Source of the DNA: Dreissena polymorpha
Lineage: Eukaryota; Mollusca; Bivalvia; Myida; Dreissenidae
Length of the DNA stretch: 64,000 nt
NCBI RefSeq assembly: GCF_020536995.1
Contig: NC_068366.1
Span: forward strand, 16,397,522 to 16,461,521
Direction: 5' to 3'
Of this stretch, positions 62,590 to 64,000 are shown piece after piece (positions within the stretch are counted from its first letter, which is position 1; the number at the start of each line of letters is the position of its first letter). The position numbers and the translations under genes are program-made. The notes below the pieces were generated by a model that was given only the letters and a program-made list of their open reading frames with translations, did no database searches and had not been told where the DNA came from.

Positions 62590-63779
62590 CTTAGTTTCTG
62601 ATGTGCTCCCCTCTGACCCGTTGACGGGAGCACAAACTAGTTTGGGCATTCCCTTGCAATGTGTCCACGTTGTTTGCAGTGGTAACAGGTGGGCATAAAC
62701 GTGGTGGATGACATTTGTCTTGATGGCCCCCTTCTTGTTCCTCCTCTGAAACCCCTCTGTTCTGTCCGGAAACCTCTACCATGGTCTTGTTGTCCACGCC
62801 GAGCACCTCTGCTGATGAATGGTATGTACTGGTTGTCTGAGTGACCTGTAACTTTCTCTCTCTCTCTAATCTATCAATTCTTTCATTTAACTTTCATTAT
62901 TTTTTTGAGTTGTGACATGACCTCATTCATCTCTGGTGTTGATGTATGATCTGAAGGCTTGGATGGCTTGGATGGCTTGGTTGTCTCACTTTTCTCCTCT
63001 CTATCTTCCGACTCCATCTTTCTGAGATAGATTTTAAAGACGTCATAATCATCTTCTGTTTCAAACTTGTAAGCTGCTTGCTGTCTGAGTTCCTTCTTTA
63101 ATCCTTGATATAATACCCCTTTAAGTATATTGTCATCCTTCTTAATACCACCCATAGAAACTGCCTTGTCGTACAAGTCTTCTAGCTTAGAGGAAAATGA
63201 TGCAATGGAATCTGTAGGTTGCTGTAAAACTTTCTTAGAATAGTTTCCTTTGTTTCAACATTTCCATAGGTGCTCTTCAGCTTCCTCATAACTTCATTAA
63301 CAGATACATATGTTTCTAGTCTTCTTAATATGTCAGCGACATCTTCCGGTAGCCTTTCTAATTCCAAATAAGATTTGATCTTCTCTGAATATCCTATCAG
63401 CCATCAAAGACTAAACTTCAAACTTAAAACTCTCCCAACTGGCTTCTCCTTTTCCACTAACACCTCCAAATGTTGATATCCTGGGGTAGCTACTACAATT
63501 CATGGTTCTGTCCTCACCATATCTTCTGTCCTCAAAGTATCTTCTGTTATCAAAGTATTTTCTGTCCTCAAAATATATTGAAGTCTCAACTGACCTAGAC
63601 CTATCTTCAGCCTTTTTCCAACATCTATATGTGGGCATAAATTTGACTAACTTCTCTGTATTTTCAATTTCAGGCTTAACATCAAGCTTCTTAAATGCTT
63701 CAAGCAATTTCCTATCTTCCTCTGTAATATCCTGACCTCCTTCTGCTTTAGCAGTCTCCATAATATTTCCTTCATCCAT
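62590..63779 (-). mobile_element. Ty3/gypsy fossil: gag region with zinc knuckle
   Basis: A capsid-like segment (LERLPEDVADILRRLETYV, VLYQGLKKELRQQAAYKFET) is followed near 62650-62700 by a CCHC zinc knuckle (CYHCKQRGHIARECP). The N-terminal part is acidic with repeated YFEDRRY-like units near 63510-63570. Part of a broken element. Confidence 0.75.
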
Positions 63780-64000
63780 GTTAATCCAAATTCAAATTCA
63801 ACTTTCAATTATCAGTGATTAAATGCAACCTATCAATTAATCAATTAATTAATTATGTAAAGTAATCAATTAGTGTCAACTTCAAAGTCAATTGTTTCCA
63901 AAGAAAAAAAAATCTCTTCAAGGCTTAGCTTCCGAAGAAACAATAGTTTCACTTCAAAATAATTATTTCCGAAGAAATAATGATATCCCTTCAAAATATA
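63780..64000 (-). other. Leader of the Ty3/gypsy element, cut by the window edge
   Basis: AT-rich with a short repeated TTCCGAAGAAA motif (about 63928, 63968). It should hold the untranslated leader between gag and the 5' LTR. No primer binding site is visible before the edge. Confidence 0.45.

Larger units (their letters stand above)
57062..64000 (-). mobile_element. Ty3/gypsy LTR retrotransposon, broken, runs off the right edge
   Basis: Read on the minus strand the order is gag-like region (about 63780-62590), aspartic protease (about 62565-62278), reverse transcriptase and RNase H (about 61700-60330), integrase (about 60030-58600) and an acidic/basic tail to about 57583, then the 3' LTR. 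This order and the motifs place it in Ty3/gypsy. It is broken, with roughly eight to ten interruptions, but long stretches remain readable, so it is of young to middle age. The 5' LTR and primer binding site are presumably beyond 64000. No envelope-like region was seen. Confidence 0.9.

Overview
The window looks like nuclear DNA from a bivalve mollusc, probably a heterodont such as a dreissenid, myid or venerid; this rests on pattern recognition, not a search. It is AT-rich, with short exons behind spliceosomal splice sites and a very dense load of interspersed repeats. Many repeats carry TGACCTTTGACCT-like motifs and end in a GGGGGCATAAAAA-like tail. Nothing looks bacterial: no operons, ribosome binding sites or CRISPR arrays.

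Layout. 1-5160: mostly unassigned DNA with a tRNA-derived SINE head (3188-3264) and a candidate minus-strand terminal exon (4140-4349). 5161-12960: an old PIF/Harbinger DNA transposon with terminal inverted repeats, a broken four-exon transposase and several nested insertions. 13.1-16.3 kb: a possible signal-anchor exon and six exons of the second domain of a receptor-type tyrosine phosphatase, with introns kept but two in-frame stops. 16.4-17.3 kb: a 71-bp tandem repeat, a CA microsatellite and a 0.5-kb repeat that returns at 50.5 kb inverted and circularly permuted. 19.6-30.8 kb: interspersed repeats, one a composite that has been amplified in tandem.

25.4-40.2 kb is the most unusual stretch. 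On the minus strand lie twelve copies of a symmetric phase 1-1 exon, normally exactly 138 bp, coding a 46-residue Ser/Pro/acidic repeat. Each copy has a TG-rich donor-side intron and a 10-bp-stem hairpin just downstream of the donor. Two further acidic exons (26052-26118 and 25433-25575) follow in matching phase. The array has been reshaped by block duplications and by insertion of a Tigger-like element (34014-35842, itself holding a 7-unit tandem array) and a hAT-like element (37846-39135).

40.2-50.4 kb: small transposons, a second tRNA-derived SINE head, a ladder of hairpin repeats (45.7-46.9 kb) and a small Ty3/gypsy fossil (48.1-48.6 kb). 50.4-57 kb: the permuted repeat, a long CA tract, a broken copy of an uncharacterised invertebrate Cys-rich gene family (52505-55253, minus) and an ATC microsatellite. 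57 kb to the right edge: a broken Ty3/gypsy element on the minus strand with gag, protease, RT, RNase H and integrase regions; one LTR is inside the window and the other would lie beyond it.

Apart from the exon-array gene and the phosphatase, few host genes can be supported. Exon calls rest on reading splice sites and frames by eye.
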